In this document: positions 43,661 to 54,928 of the stretch, piece after piece | Numbering within the stretch: position 1 is the stretch's first letter | How the letters are laid out: each line of letters begins with the position of its first letter | NCBI RefSeq assembly: GCF_030247195.1 | Contig: NC_080672.1 | Span: forward strand, 374,952,166-375,016,165 | DNA from: Topomyia yanbarensis | Lineage: Eukaryota; Arthropoda; Insecta; Diptera; Culicidae | Direction: 5' to 3' | Length of the DNA: 64,000 bases | Translations under genes and position numbers: made by a program | The notes under the pieces: model-generated | The model's input: the letters and a program-made list of their open reading frames with translations, nothing else | Database searches by the model: none | Told to the model about the DNA's origin: nothing

Positions 43661-44209
43661 TTTTAGTTCTAATTACTTCATATTGTCACTAGGAACTAAA
43701 CGAAATTTTGAAAAGTTCTTAATGAAAACAAAGCCAAATCTGGGACAATCCATGTTCTTTGCGACAAGAAAGGCTATAGTACATCAACGAATTATTGATG
43801 TTTAATTTGATTTTTATTATTTATTTTTATTTACAAGTTACAATTTACTCTCGTTGCAACAATGGATATTCTAGAGTTCTCACTCAGCATTTATGCGCTA
43901 ACCGAATATGACAATCCTTGACGGTGCTGGAAAACGCAAGGTGTTCTAAGCTACACGTTTAAAAGGTGTAGAAGACGCTAAATCAAAATGAGTAGAAAAA
44001 TATCCATAAAATGTTCGATCGAAGAGAATGTCGAAATTTGCCCAAAATCTTCTGATTTAGCAAATGAATTGTAGATGGTTCAACTTCTATTTTCTTGATC
44101 TGGCATCCTGTAACTATCACCAGTTCTAATGCATCATGCTAACATAACTTTTTGGCATACCCCAGTTAGGAAGGAGGATCTTTGGTGATCAATAGGATCA
44201 AAATATATG

Positions 44210-46050
44210 GGTCATTCCACGTCTGATTTACAACCCAAATTTGAATTCTTTCCAATTTTTTTTTCTTGCATTCATTAGCTAAAAATAATTGACACGTATT
44301 TTTTATTTTGGCTGAACATGATTTTGTTTTCAAGTTATTAGTTTTAGAACTTTTGAAGTTTATAACAGTGATTATTTTTCAATCACTTATAACTCGGAAA
44401 CGATTCGATATATGGAAAAAAAATATTAAATAAAAAAGTTGTGTACTCAATGAGCTTACTGAAAAAAATTGCAATTTCTTTTTGTTATATAACTTATGAA
44501 ATTTGCAATTGTTTGAAACAAATTGAATTTTTTAAAGTTGGACCAATTTTGGGAGTGGATATCAAAATACTTTGCGAGATATTACAATTATAAACTTAAA
44601 ACAAGGCATCAAACGCCTAGTGATAGGCCTATTGTAATTGAAATATCTCGTAAAATACTTCGAATTTCATTCTGAAATTTGTGCACAATCTTCTCGATAT
44701 AATTATAAATTATTTGAAAAAGCTTAAAATTTTTTTTTGGCTCCACCCTAAAAAAAAAATTATTTGTTACTAATATTTGCATAGTACATAAATTATTTAA
44801 CAAAAACAAATATTGCAAAAAAAACCGCCGAGATCATCCGAAAACGCAGCTTTTATTATTTAATGCTTTTTTCCAGAAATCTAATAGTTTCTCAGTTATC
44901 AGGGAATGAAAAATGTCCAATTCTATTAAATTTATAAAACTTTAAAAAATCACTATATTATTAAAAGTCGATATTTGTATGTATTTGATTTATGGACTCC
45001 TAAATGGCTTAACCAATTGCCGTAAAAATTTATGCATAGTAGGCATTTGTTATGTTTGTGTGCTATTGGTGGGGATTATCTGCCTACAAGATGGCGCTTC
45101 GTGTTTTCCTCCTATTTCGTTGAAAGTCGCATCAACGCGCGATGGGTATTAGCTAGTATTTTATAAAGTTCAAAAACTCATAACTTGAAAAAAAAAATCA
45201 AATTCAGCCAAAGTAAAAAAAAATCGTGTCTATAATTTTCAGCTAAAGAATGCAAAAAATTGGAGGGAACTAAAATTATAGTTGTAAATCGTGGAATGAC
45301 ACGCATTCTGCAAAGTTAAGACTATTTTGGGGGTATTCTAATGTTAAAAGAAAATATATTTTTAAAGTCCCCCGAAATCAAATTTATTTTGATTACATAA
45401 CTATATTAAAAAGATTATGTGAAAATTTCAGAATGGAACTCGAAGTGTTTTACGAGATATTCCAGTTATAACAGGCCTTTCACTAGGGGGTGGGCGTAGC
45501 GTAGTTGGTAAATCGATTGCCTTGCACACAGCGCACCTGGGTTCGAGTCCCGACACCCGCACATAGGGTTAAAAAAATTTCATAAGAGAATTTTCTAACC
45601 CGAAGAGGCGAATGACCTTAAGGTTAAAACCTCTATAATCGAAATAAAAAAGGCCTTTCACTGGGTGTTTAGTGTAAAATTGCCTTGTTTTATGTTTATA
45701 ATTGTAATATCTCGCAAAGAATTCCACTGCCACATTTTTACACAATCTTTTTAACATGATTTTTAATACTTAAAGAAAATAATAAATAAAAAACTTGGCA
45801 CAACTTTAAAAAAATTCAATTTGTTTAAAGTAATTGCAAAGTTCATAAGTTATATATGATTTTTTTTTGTTATCAGTGATTGAAAAATGTTCAATTTTAT
45901 AGACTTCAAAAGTTCAAAAGCAAATAACTTGAAAAAAAATATAATATTTAGCCAAACCAAAAAATACGTCAATTATTTTTAGCTAAAGAATGTAAGAAAA
46001 CATTTTGGAAGGAATTGAAATTTTGATTGTAAAACTGACGTGGAATGACT
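44210..46050. mobile_element. Palindromic element(s) with GGTCATTCCACG ends
   Basis: GGGTCATTCCACGTCTGATT at 44209 is mirrored by GTTGTAAATCGTGGAATGAC ending at 45300, and again by a third end (CTGACGTGGAATGAC) at 46036-46050. The sequence is thus one 1.1-kb element followed by a second partial one sharing inner blocks such as ACGAGATAT and TTATAACAGG. No coding capacity. A related copy lies at 58665-59757. Confidence 0.7.
45485..45650 (+). mobile_element. Full-length tRNA-derived SINE with 12-bp target-site duplication
   Basis: A tRNA-like head has an A-box region GCGTAGTTGGTAAATCG, a loop CTTGCAC (anticodon-like TGC) and a B box GGTTCGAGTCC. The body follows with CGCACATAGGGTTAAAAA and GAGGCGAATGACCTTAAGG, and it ends TCGAAATAAAAA. 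AGGCCTTTCACT is duplicated on both sides (45473-45484 and 45651-45662). It landed in the palindromic element at 44210-46050. I do not call it a functional tRNA gene because of its body and tail. Confidence 0.9.
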
Positions 46051-47219
46051 TATGTATTTCAATGATTTAATCAACTAAAGGTAACTGCCCAGAATTCAAT
46101 CTATTCAAGAAAATTGTCCACAAATCGAATGAAAATCACTTAACACTGATACTACTATCATCTAATTTACGTAAAATTTTACTAAATGCTTTATTGCTGA
46201 CAACATAACTAGAAACTATAAATGTGAACAAGCTCAATAATTTCAGCATCTCTTAATTTTGACACATAGAAGGGAATACATCGCACTTATTTCCCCTCGA
46301 TTTCTATTTATTGATTCCTTTTTGCTTTTTTTCTCCTTGATGTCTTATCATCTTATTCCATAAAGACCAAAAATAAAACGAAAGACTGTAATATAATGAA
46401 AACATGAAATCGAAACAATAATCCCACCTTATTGACTTATAGACTCAACTAGTTACAACATTTTAGTCGCTCTCCGTGATAACTTGCTGATGTCTGATCA
46501 ATCTATCGATACGTCGTTTTCAAACTTACATAGGCATTAATTAGAAACCATCGAAAGCGACTAAAATGCTGCTGGCGGTTGCAACATTTAGTTTATTATG
46601 GTTGATTGACTAATATGTGGTTTAGCATCCATTGATCAATTGACATACGAACGAAAGTAAGTGTAAATTGTAAGTGTAAAATGTAAAATGTGTAAAATCA
46701 CGTCAGTTAGTCCTACCGCTACTGTGTACGTTTCTGTATATCAACAAAATTAGTAATATACGATTCGTGGGTTGATGAACACCTCAGGAAAACCGCTGGT
46801 TTACCACTTTTTGGCTTGTTTACTTTTTACGTTTTTCTTGCTTATTGTTCGATTTTCCAGACTAACAGTGTTTCAATACGGCCCGCATTCCCCACATAAA
46901 ATGAAATTGAGTGTCAATAGAAATTGCATTAAATGATGCGAAAATAAAAAAAAACTGTCGTCTAGGCTACAACTATGTCATCAGCTAATTGAAATGTTTT
47001 TGTTTAGCACGCTTAAGTGAGATGCCTGACGTTTATATTAAGCGTACAGTGCTCTAATCTTTTACAGAAATCCAATTTGCGTATGATTTAACTAACTTTC
47101 TTTATTCAGGCCAATATCTAGCATAAAATGAGTTTTTTTGAAGATGCCATCACTAGCGATAAATGTTAATTTTGGGACAGTTTCTGTACTCAGTTTTCTA
47201 TGAAACTTCTAAATTTTTA
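46051..47219. other. Unassigned sequence
   Basis: No ORF of more than 60 codons with a motif and no defined repeat were recognised. Confidence 0.3.
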
Positions 47220-48160
47220 TTATATAATTCGTTTATTTGAGTCGGTTCAATGCATTAGCTAAATGAAGCCTTGAGTCTTTAATATATTTCCACGATGTAA
47301 ACAATGAAAATGGTAAAACGCTGATGGTTGTCCAACAGATCTCGTGCGATTGACCTGTTTACTGACTGAGAAATATTTTTCATAACCAACCGCGTCTTGG
47401 TGGTCGTTCATATCCATCTCGTACACTTCCGTTTTTTTATCGTGGTAACTGCCATGTCCATGTTCGCGAATATCTGATTTCATTTTTGTTTTGTCCCCTT
47501 ACGGGCCACCAGTGTCGATTTCCTCAATGATGATGCTGGCTGTTAATTTTAGGATACTAGACGCAGTTTTTGCCGTCAATATTATATGAACAGCAGCCAC
47601 AAATTTGGCAATTGTTTGTTTTTCAGGTAATCGTATTGGAGACTATGGATGTGCAAAGATGTAACGTGTATAATGATACTATCGCATTGCGTTTTATACG
47701 TGCAGGGTCAGCTAGGACAAAATCCTAGCTGACCCTGCCTGTCTAATTCCTAGATGTGTCCTTTATAATAAATTCCATTTTTTCCAAATGTGACAGGAAT
47801 CTTTTAATGGCCACGGTTCAAATTAGTTAAGTTTGTGTATTGGGGCTTTAACCTCCTGGTCGTTCGCCCGCGGTTCAAGTAAGTGGTATCAGATCTTGTA
47901 GCCGAACATTGATTTTCTCATCATCCATATATATGAGAATCAACCACGTGTTACAGGTTACAAAATAACTGGTTTCGCTTGGGCTAATTTATTGAATAAC
48001 ATAAGTACTGAATGCCTGACAAGGTAGAACTCGTTAAAGGCGAAGTTCGTAAGCATAACCTCTATTTTCACCTTCAGCAAATATTTCCATCATGAAATTC
48101 GGTTATGCAAAAATTCCGGAAGTCAATAGCCTCCACGTTTGGCTGGAGCACATCTTCCTG
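47220..48160 (-). mobile_element. ORF1-only retroelement, copy 3, degenerate
   Basis: The minus strand keeps pieces in the order of copy 1: LAQAKPVIL (48000-47960), DEKINVRLQDLIPL (47935-47890), a stretch matching the AKFVAAVAQTIMTT region (about 47640-47560), and the 3' end GAACCGACTCAAATAAACGA at 47250-47231. A SINE-tail-like piece (47845-47880) and a palindrome (47702-47738) are inserted. No intact frame remains. Confidence 0.55.
47702..47738. repeat. Perfect 16-bp hairpin
   Basis: GCAGGGTCAGCTAGGA, loop CAAAA, then its exact reverse complement. It lies within ORF1-only copy 3, where other copies have no such sequence. It may be a pair of abutting transposon ends or a small palindromic insertion. 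Confidence 0.8.
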
Positions 48161-48969
48161 CTTCTGTGATTCAATCATCCGACGGATTACCCCAGCAAGA
48201 ATTAAAGTAACAGTTTCTTTTGTTCTTCCGACTAGTCAGACAATATGAAAGGAAGTGTGTTATCAGACTCGGCATACTGAGTAGATATCGTGACCGATGT
48301 CTTCGATGGTTCGAAATAGCAATCTTCCTCACCATTCTCCCATTAATTTGTTGAAACCAAACAAGATACAATTTTTTTACGAGTTGCTTCTTAAATTTAT
48401 TTTTGAAAAATTTCGGGGGGGGCTTTAGCCCCCTAGCCCCCCCTCTGGCTACGTGCCTGTACCTAATTAGATAGACACTTTCCTCCTACAATCATAAACG
48501 TTCCGATACGATTCACTTGTTTCTTAGACTGCCCACTCGAGAGTACTGGTGGAGGGGGAGGTTAGGTTGCGATTTGTTTTCAGTGTCACATTAAATACTA
48601 ACCGGAAGCAATTATTAATTATTTAACATTATTGATTGAAGAAAAGTGTGGTCACTCTCAATGCCACGTGCTCGTTGCTGGTAGGGTGGATGACTCGATT
48701 GTTGTTCTAATAAGAAAACTGCTGCTAAAATATCGATTTAATGGTCGATTGAAAGATTTTAATCCATATTTCACAGGAAAAATTTAAACATTGCATTTGA
48801 ACTAATTACTATTTTTAAAACTGCTACATCCATCAAACATAAACTTGACCCAATAACTGCGGTATTGCCGATTTCGGTTTCTATAATTGCACGCTCCGTT
48901 GGTTTACATCGCGACGAGGATGCATTAGCCCCACTAAATTTACTTAATTATTAAATAATAGCGCCAATC
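48161..48969. other. Unassigned sequence
   Basis: No supported gene. A G/C-run GGGGGGGCTTTAGCCCCC occurs near 48414. Confidence 0.3.
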
Positions 48970-49212
48970 TTAGCAAAATTCTTCATCGTAATCGTCCATG
49001 TAGTCATCGCTGCTGCTATCTTGGCGCTTACTGTCGGGTTTGTTTCTATCACTTACAACAGTTGCACTGGCTGTTGCTTTGAAGGTACTAGGTGCAGTCG
49101 TCCCTAGATAGATTTTAGTGATTCAACACATTATGCTGTAAACAGGGTTCTGGTTTTAATTGCAGTAGATTTTTCTAGAAGCATCAGCCGAAAGCTTACC
49201 GTCGTGTGCCAT
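48970..49212 (-). CDS. Candidate two-exon gene for a 48-residue acidic peptide
   Basis: The minus strand starts MAHD (49212-49200) and meets a GTAAGC donor. A TATCTAG acceptor at 49104 opens 49103-48970, which gives GTTAPSTFKATASATVV, SDRNKPDSKRQDSSS and DDYMDDYDEEFC before TAA. The phase-1 join keeps the frame. The C-terminal third is dense in Asp/Glu/Tyr and ends in Cys. No known domain is recognised. The same frame is also open for about 46 codons upstream of the ATG, so this may be the 3' end of a longer gene. The intron (96 bp) is insect-like. There is no AATAAA close by. Compositional character is unlike the surrounding transposons. Confidence 0.35.
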
Positions 49213-49299
49213 ACTGACGCGTGGAAATCTAGAATTGATAGAGTGATCTGAACAACGATATTGGCGTATAATTGAGTTCGTAGGTTCTGGTAGCAAGTA

Positions 49300-49999
49300 A
49301 TTGGTCAGGCCTGCCACATTCTCACTACAAAACTACAGTTGATAGCAAGTCTCAAGCGATACCAGCTCTCCTAATTATGATATGCAATGTACAAAAGGCG
49401 TCCCCGTAACTGGTTAGCTTTATCCAAATGTGGTCGTACTAGATGCCTTCATCAGAATACATATAGCGAAACCTTCTTTATAAATGTTTTGAACAATATC
49501 GGTACTGCATTAGTTGTGCAATAAAACTGGCTAAAAAAAATTTCATATGGAAAGATGCATAACAATCGCTCTGAAAACCGACAATATAATCCCGACCTGG
49601 AGTACGTCGAGATCGGTCTTTTTCACATAGTAAGGTTTAAAAAGCTTCAAAAGCCTGTCCTGTAGTGTATTGGCACTGTGTGGGACTCATGACTCACTTA
49701 CGTGCCTAACCACTAACACTCCTTGCTCTTTTTTCGCCATTCTTCCCACCGGAACTACATAAAAGTATTACTTCAAGTGGGGATCGTTGTGCTTTCTTCT
49801 CAGCTCTTGTTTGCTCACGCGTTTTCCGCAGCTATCTCGGAGCCTCACTTGATCCATGAAATGGCTCGACCTTTGTGCCATTTAGCTCTCGACTCTTCTC
49901 TTGATTTCCGTCTGCATTACGTCACCATCTAGTTCTCATCTTAGTGAGCCGTTTAGTTGCTGATTTACTGAGCCTTTTAGCTCCTGTTTATGTGAGTCA
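49300..49999. other. Unassigned sequence upstream of the small-peptide candidate
   Basis: No supported feature. A 69-codon plus frame (49723-49932) reads like shifted LINE 3' sequence. Confidence 0.3.
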
Positions 50000-51245
50000 T
50001 TCGGTTTTCAGCCTTAACATGATCTACTCGGATAGTCCCCAGCGGTGAACTCACCATGCTCCGACTGAGAGTTCCTCGCGGAGGAATTTCTCCCGACACC
50101 TATATCCGTCTTTTTTGAGCCATTTAGCTACCAGCTTTACCGAGATCTACTCGGATATTATCCGGCGGTGAAACTACTCTACTCCGACTGAGAGTTCCCC
50201 GCGGTGGAATTTCTTTCGATACTGATGTCTAATTCGAGAGCAAATAGGTCCCTGCCAATTAGAATCTACCCTAGTGTGGATTCCTCGGCGGTGGATTTAT
50301 CCCGATACTGATGCTTATCGTGAGCCACTTAGCACCTTGCTTCGTCGCGATGTAGTCCCCGGCGGTAGACCTACTCACGAGCTACTCGGTAGTGTCGAGG
50401 TCGGCCTGGCATCCTATTTGCTGGTGCCCCGGTGACCCGAACCCGATGCTGCGTCGCGTACTACTCAACTGGTCCCCTGCATCTACTCTACTCCGGCGGA
50501 GAGTTTCTCTGTGGCGGAGTTCCACCCCCCCCCCCCCCCTTTCTAATCGGCGGCGCTACTTGGTTGGTCCCTTCGCCACTTCCTTTGCAGCTCAGAGAAT
50601 ATACTCGTCACTACTCTGTTGACCGCATTCCAGATATTCTCATCACTCTGAACATACCCCTTTCGAACTTCTTCAAGCCTAGGGCATTCAAAGATCACCT
50701 GTTTCGGTGTCACTTGCACATTTACACACTTTGGGCAAAGGCGTGACAAAGCATGTCCAAACCGATGCGGGTACTTCCGAAAGGATTCATCCCCAGACAA
50801 AAACTACGTCAAATGGAAGTTCACCTCTTCATGCTTCCACCCACGTCGACACATTTGGGATGAGTCGGTCCGCTCTGATCAGTCTCCTTGCATTTCGTGT
50901 ATTCCTCCGCTGGTAGCATTCCACGTCCTCAGCCAGGGTGATGCAGATAGGAATCATCCCGGCAATTACGCATACCGCCTCCGACGATATCGTCTTATGC
51001 GCACTCGCGACACTAACAGTCATTAGGCGAAACGTGCTTGTCAACTTCGTCCGGTTGCGCTTCTCGTTCAGCACAGCAGCACAGGCTGGTACGCCATATC
51101 TCAGTGTTGAGGATGCATCACCCGACGAGAGCCATTTCGTTCCTCCGATGTTTTCCACACAGCCTTCAAAATGGCGCTCAAGGTTGAAAACGGTTATACA
51201 AGTTAACACAGTTGTACACCCGTCCGCACGACATTTCATTCCGAC
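50000..51245 (-). mobile_element. R1-like LINE, C-terminal end and 3' untranslated region
   Basis: Minus-strand frames at 51239-50829 and 50800-50543 carry the post-RT region (KTISSEAVCVIAGMIPI, EDVECYQRRNTRNARRLIRA, RLIPNVSTW) and a Cys/His finger (HRFGHALSRLCPKC and VIFECPRLEEVRKG) typical of R1-clade ends. Internal deletions and a frameshift split them. Below 50530 the 3' region holds degenerate tandem repeats of about 100-120 bp around ACTCCGACTGAGAGTTCC, and a C-run at 50525-50540. The 5' part of the element is missing. Confidence 0.75.
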
Positions 51246-51344
51246 AGCTGACCCGAACGAATCTTCAATAATTTCGAAATAATCACGAATATTACAAGCT
51301 TTCCTTTTTTCGGTTTCTTTGTCGAAGATGTCGACGGGAGTTGA

Positions 51345-52650
51345 CTTTTGACATTAAAAATGTCTTACTCCACTATCTGGGGCTAGGTGTCATTCTAAAA
51401 TCTAAACTATCTCCCATGTAACGAAACTATGTAAGGTTTGCACACTTATAACTTCGATATTACTAGATGGATTTTAATCATTCATACACCAACCGATTCA
51501 GAAACACCTAACTTAAATATTGGTAATAATTTAATATCTCCCCAATAAAAGTGGACTTTTGGAAATTGGTAAAATTAAAAAGTTCACGAAAAACGGGAAA
51601 ATTACCATTCGTGAGGCAGATTTCTCAGACACAGCTCAGTCAAGACAGGGCAGCTTAGTTGCTCAATGAAACACGAAAAGTCATAAATAGAAGCAACGCA
51701 TGTCCGTTTAAATCAGTTGTTGCTCTTATACCATACGAGCAACATCGTCTCCGGGCGATGCAATAAGCGCTATCGATTTTCGGTAACGTTGGCATTTGCA
51801 CACACTCGCACCTAAGTGACTAAACCATATACTGTTAGTTTATAAATAGAGGTGACGCGTACCCGTTTGAATCAGTTTTTGTTCTTATGTCGAACGGGTA
51901 AGATCATGGCTGCAGCGTCTGGGCACTACAATAAGCGGTAGACGCTATGCATTTTCGGCAGCGGTGGCCGTGTGCGGATTTTTCGGGTACCAGCACGGTG
52001 TCACAGAATGATTTGCAAAGTGGGTGGGTGGGGTGGTTTGGATTTAATTCAATACGGTGTGTGCTGCTTAAGAGTGTTGCGTTTGAAAAAAATATATTTA
52101 TTTTTATGCATGCGTGTGCGTTGTAACTTGTTAAACCATGTTTACGGCGCTTTGTAGCTGCGTAGGGTAAAGAGCCTATTGATTTTCATATTTCGGTTAT
52201 ATGTTTTTTATCAGTAAGGCATCTGACAACGTGCTTCTGTAGTTATTGCACTGTTCAGCAGCGCAGTATTTTATATAGGAGAGTACACTCAGGTTTTTTT
52301 ACGCGGATTTTGAAATTTACGCGGTTTTCATTAACGCGTTTTTTGACAATAAAAATGTCTTACTCCACTATCTGGGGCTGGGTGTCATTCTAAATTTTGA
52401 AAATCTCCTATGTAACGAAACTATGTAAGGTTTGTACGATTATAACTTCGCAATTAATTGACGGATTTCAATCATTTATACACCAATCAATTCAGAAACA
52501 CCTGACTTGAATATAATTGCTAATTAGATTGATGTACTATATAAGTATTCTGTTGAAATTCGGTTGAATAAAAATTGAAAAATTGCACGAAAAAAGGGGA
52601 AATGTGCATACACGAGGCGGCTAGAGGTCAATCAAACAAAACAAAAGTTA
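51345..52650 (+). repeat. Direct repeats with TATA-like blocks
   Basis: TCTTACTCCACTATCTGGGG, TGTAACGAAACTATGTAAGG and CAGAAACACCT recur in order at 51358-51515 and 52350-52505. Within, a shorter unit (AAATAGA..., CCGTTT.AATCAGTT, CACTACAATAAGCG.T-like) is tandemly repeated at 51680-51790 and 51838-51990. Each has a TATAAATA-type box followed about 20-25 bases on by ATCAGTT, an initiator-like match. No coding sequence follows convincingly. Confidence 0.55.
52284..52340 (+). repeat. Solo copy of the 33-bp minisatellite with its end sequence
   Basis: TACACTCAGGTTTTTTTACGC is followed by GGATTTTGAAATTTACGCGG and TTTTCATTAACGCG. The start equals the outer end of the array at 9055-10600 read on the minus strand. 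It sits between two halves of the direct-repeat region. Confidence 0.75.
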
Positions 52651-54277
52651 TAAATATATGTGCTGAATTTCCTTTTTGCCTTATCATTCGATACTTGATG
52701 GTCGACGAGTAGTGTACGGACGTACGTACCTAAACGATTCTCATAAACAAACCGCCAATAATTGCCGCTGTACTGTACGGAACAGATTCTTGCGTGATTT
52801 GGGAAATAATCATAACAATTGTGTAGCAGATTCCGTAGAGGATACGATTACCGTAAATTTTGATAGAAATAATTTTGTAAAAGCATTAATTAGACGTGCT
52901 TTGGTGGTTTACTCGTTAGCACCGCCTTTTTGGCGATGAACCACATTTGAGATACGTAAAACGAATTGTCTGTAGGAAAACGTTTTCAGTTTGCATTTGA
53001 TCATCGTTGAAATCAGTTCGTTTACCGCCGGCGTCCGCTTCGTTAGTTCCTGGAAGGAACGCTCCCCGTTAGCAGCAACAAACAAAGGCGCTCTCAAAAT
53101 TGCCTCCATCATTAGACGTGTACAGAAGTCGCATTGTTGTTGGAAAGGAAACGGCGAAATAATATTAACAACAAACGGTCCTTATTAGGACCACAAAATC
53201 GTTCTCAGAAGAATTACAAATGAAATTTCCATTTCGTGCTTTGGTAAATAACTTCCCTCTTATCGGGTTAGTTATCTTCTGTAATAATATCCGAAAAATG
53301 TGCGATAAAACAAATAAACTGACCAATTGGATGGAAACAAGAAAATACCTACAAAAATTTGAATCAGAAAAGTGACATTGACGGAAAAATGCTTCGATCG
53401 TTTCTTTGGCAACTGAAGTTGCCGATTTGTTTTCCACGAATAATACGGCCGCATTTTTAATGTCATCGTGGTCGTGTCTTGTACACAATCCTTTAATTTT
53501 TTTTTTTAATTTAAAATTGAAAATAAATTTGAAATTGAAATGTAATTTTCATAGTGAAAACCAATTACCTCATTGTGATTGTCTCTGTAGTGACTGTGCA
53601 AAACGAAATGTATACTCAGTAGAGAAATGAACAAACGAAATGATCACGCACACAAAATTAATCAAGGACTACTAGTCTCACCACTTTTCAAATTTGTGAC
53701 CGGCCCATTGCACGGGTATCTTCAAAACATGGTGATGAGCCAGAGAGGATAACATTTCTGCATTGTCACGATTTTAAAGAGAGTCTATCGAATGTTCATC
53801 GATTTCAGTAGCCTACTTGATTGTAAAATTCTTTACTACATCATCAGGGAAAAAAGATATATGTGTCGGAGCATTGAATAAGCCTGCCCATAACCTTTGT
53901 GCTGTATGTGTCCACCACAAGCGGCACGTGTAACAAGTAATTATTAGTTGCATAACCATAAACTTCCTGGTGCACTTTTTTGGTTTCTAAATCTGTTGAA
54001 TATAGATTGATATAGGCTTTCTTTCAACGAATTATTTTGTAGAAAATGCTAGTCTACAAACGGTGTGGCTCGGGATCGGTTACTTATTTTCATTAAACTT
54101 TAAGTACAGGGAAAGCTGCTTCGATGTTGCTCAGCATCTCCTCATCTTCAAAATTCAATGGAACTCCTCTGACGAATGCGATGGCTTGATTTTTATTTTT
54201 ATGTCCGAATATACCTATGGTGATTTGTTCACCTTCAGCCTTCTGAGCCGATTTTCTTCATTTGTATTGATCTTATA
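52651..54277. other. Unassigned sequence with several motif-free ORFs
   Basis: The longest frames are 52676-52939 plus, 53112-52909 minus and 53488-53165 minus. None could be placed in a family. Frames overlap on opposite strands, codon structure is unconvincing, and no splice pattern links them. Confidence 0.3.
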
Positions 54278-54697
54278 CAGGGTGTCGACTTATTTCTGAA
54301 AATGAAATTCCCTGATTTTCCAGACCTTTTTATAAATTTTCCAGAGTGCTCAAACAAATCAAATTAAATTAACATTTTTCAATGTCTATCGTTTGAGCTT
54401 ACACCATTTTTTTTCATTTTTAGTTAGTTTTAAACTTTTTGTATCTTCCATTTAAATTGAACCACTTTTGGTCTTCTTTTGGTTTTGTCATGTAATTTAA
54501 ACATTTCCAAATCTGAAAAATTGTTACCAAGCTCGAGGGATGACCGACAAGCAAATGAGTGTATGGGACCGTGTATAGAAGGAGGAGCTAGTGTTCTGGA
54601 AAAATAAGCGTATTGACATTTTGGGGATGAATTTCCTCATAGTGTTATGTATTTTAGTCTGTGTGGAAATGGTGATGAGTCTGGGATCTTCCGTTAA

Positions 54698-54808
54698 TCT
54701 TCCGGCAGTCGCGCTGGTGCACTGAGTGCACGCTGCTCTGAAAAGCTAGCGAATTGTCTTTGGGCAACTGCGGCTGCTCATTCAGTGTCATGCGCGACTT
54801 CCGGAGGG
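54698..54808. mobile_element. 111-bp MITE, copy 1, TTAA-flanked
   Basis: It starts TCTTCCGGCAGTCGCGC, ends GCGCGACTTCCGGAGGG, and has a core TGCACTGAGTGCACGCTGCTC. TTAA stands at both sides. It matches 56888-57003 in the same orientation. Confidence 0.8.
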
Positions 54809-54928
54809 TTAAGTAGGCACCGTTTTAACATACTCTATTATATTCATAACCCATTCTTAGGTCAATTTGCAATGTAAAGTTTGTTCGCGACAAAATATGG
54901 AAACCTAAAAACACATAGATCTCTTGAT

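Noticed and set aside
45485..45650. tRNA gene (A and B boxes, anticodon-like TGC)
   Set aside because: A longer body, A-rich tail and target-site duplications show it is a SINE.
52676..52939. Histone-like coding remnant suggested by AAACAAACCGCC after a TATA-type block
   Set aside because: The match to a histone start is limited to about 12 bases and the remaining translation has no histone motifs.
52909..53112. Minus frame with AANGERSF, reminiscent of the C-terminal hAT dimerisation motif
   Set aside because: The following Lys/Leu pattern does not fit and no further transposase motifs are nearby.
53165..53488. 107-codon minus frame beginning MCTRHDHDDIKNAAVLF
   Set aside because: No family recognised, overlapped by a second open frame on the same strand, and no splice partners.
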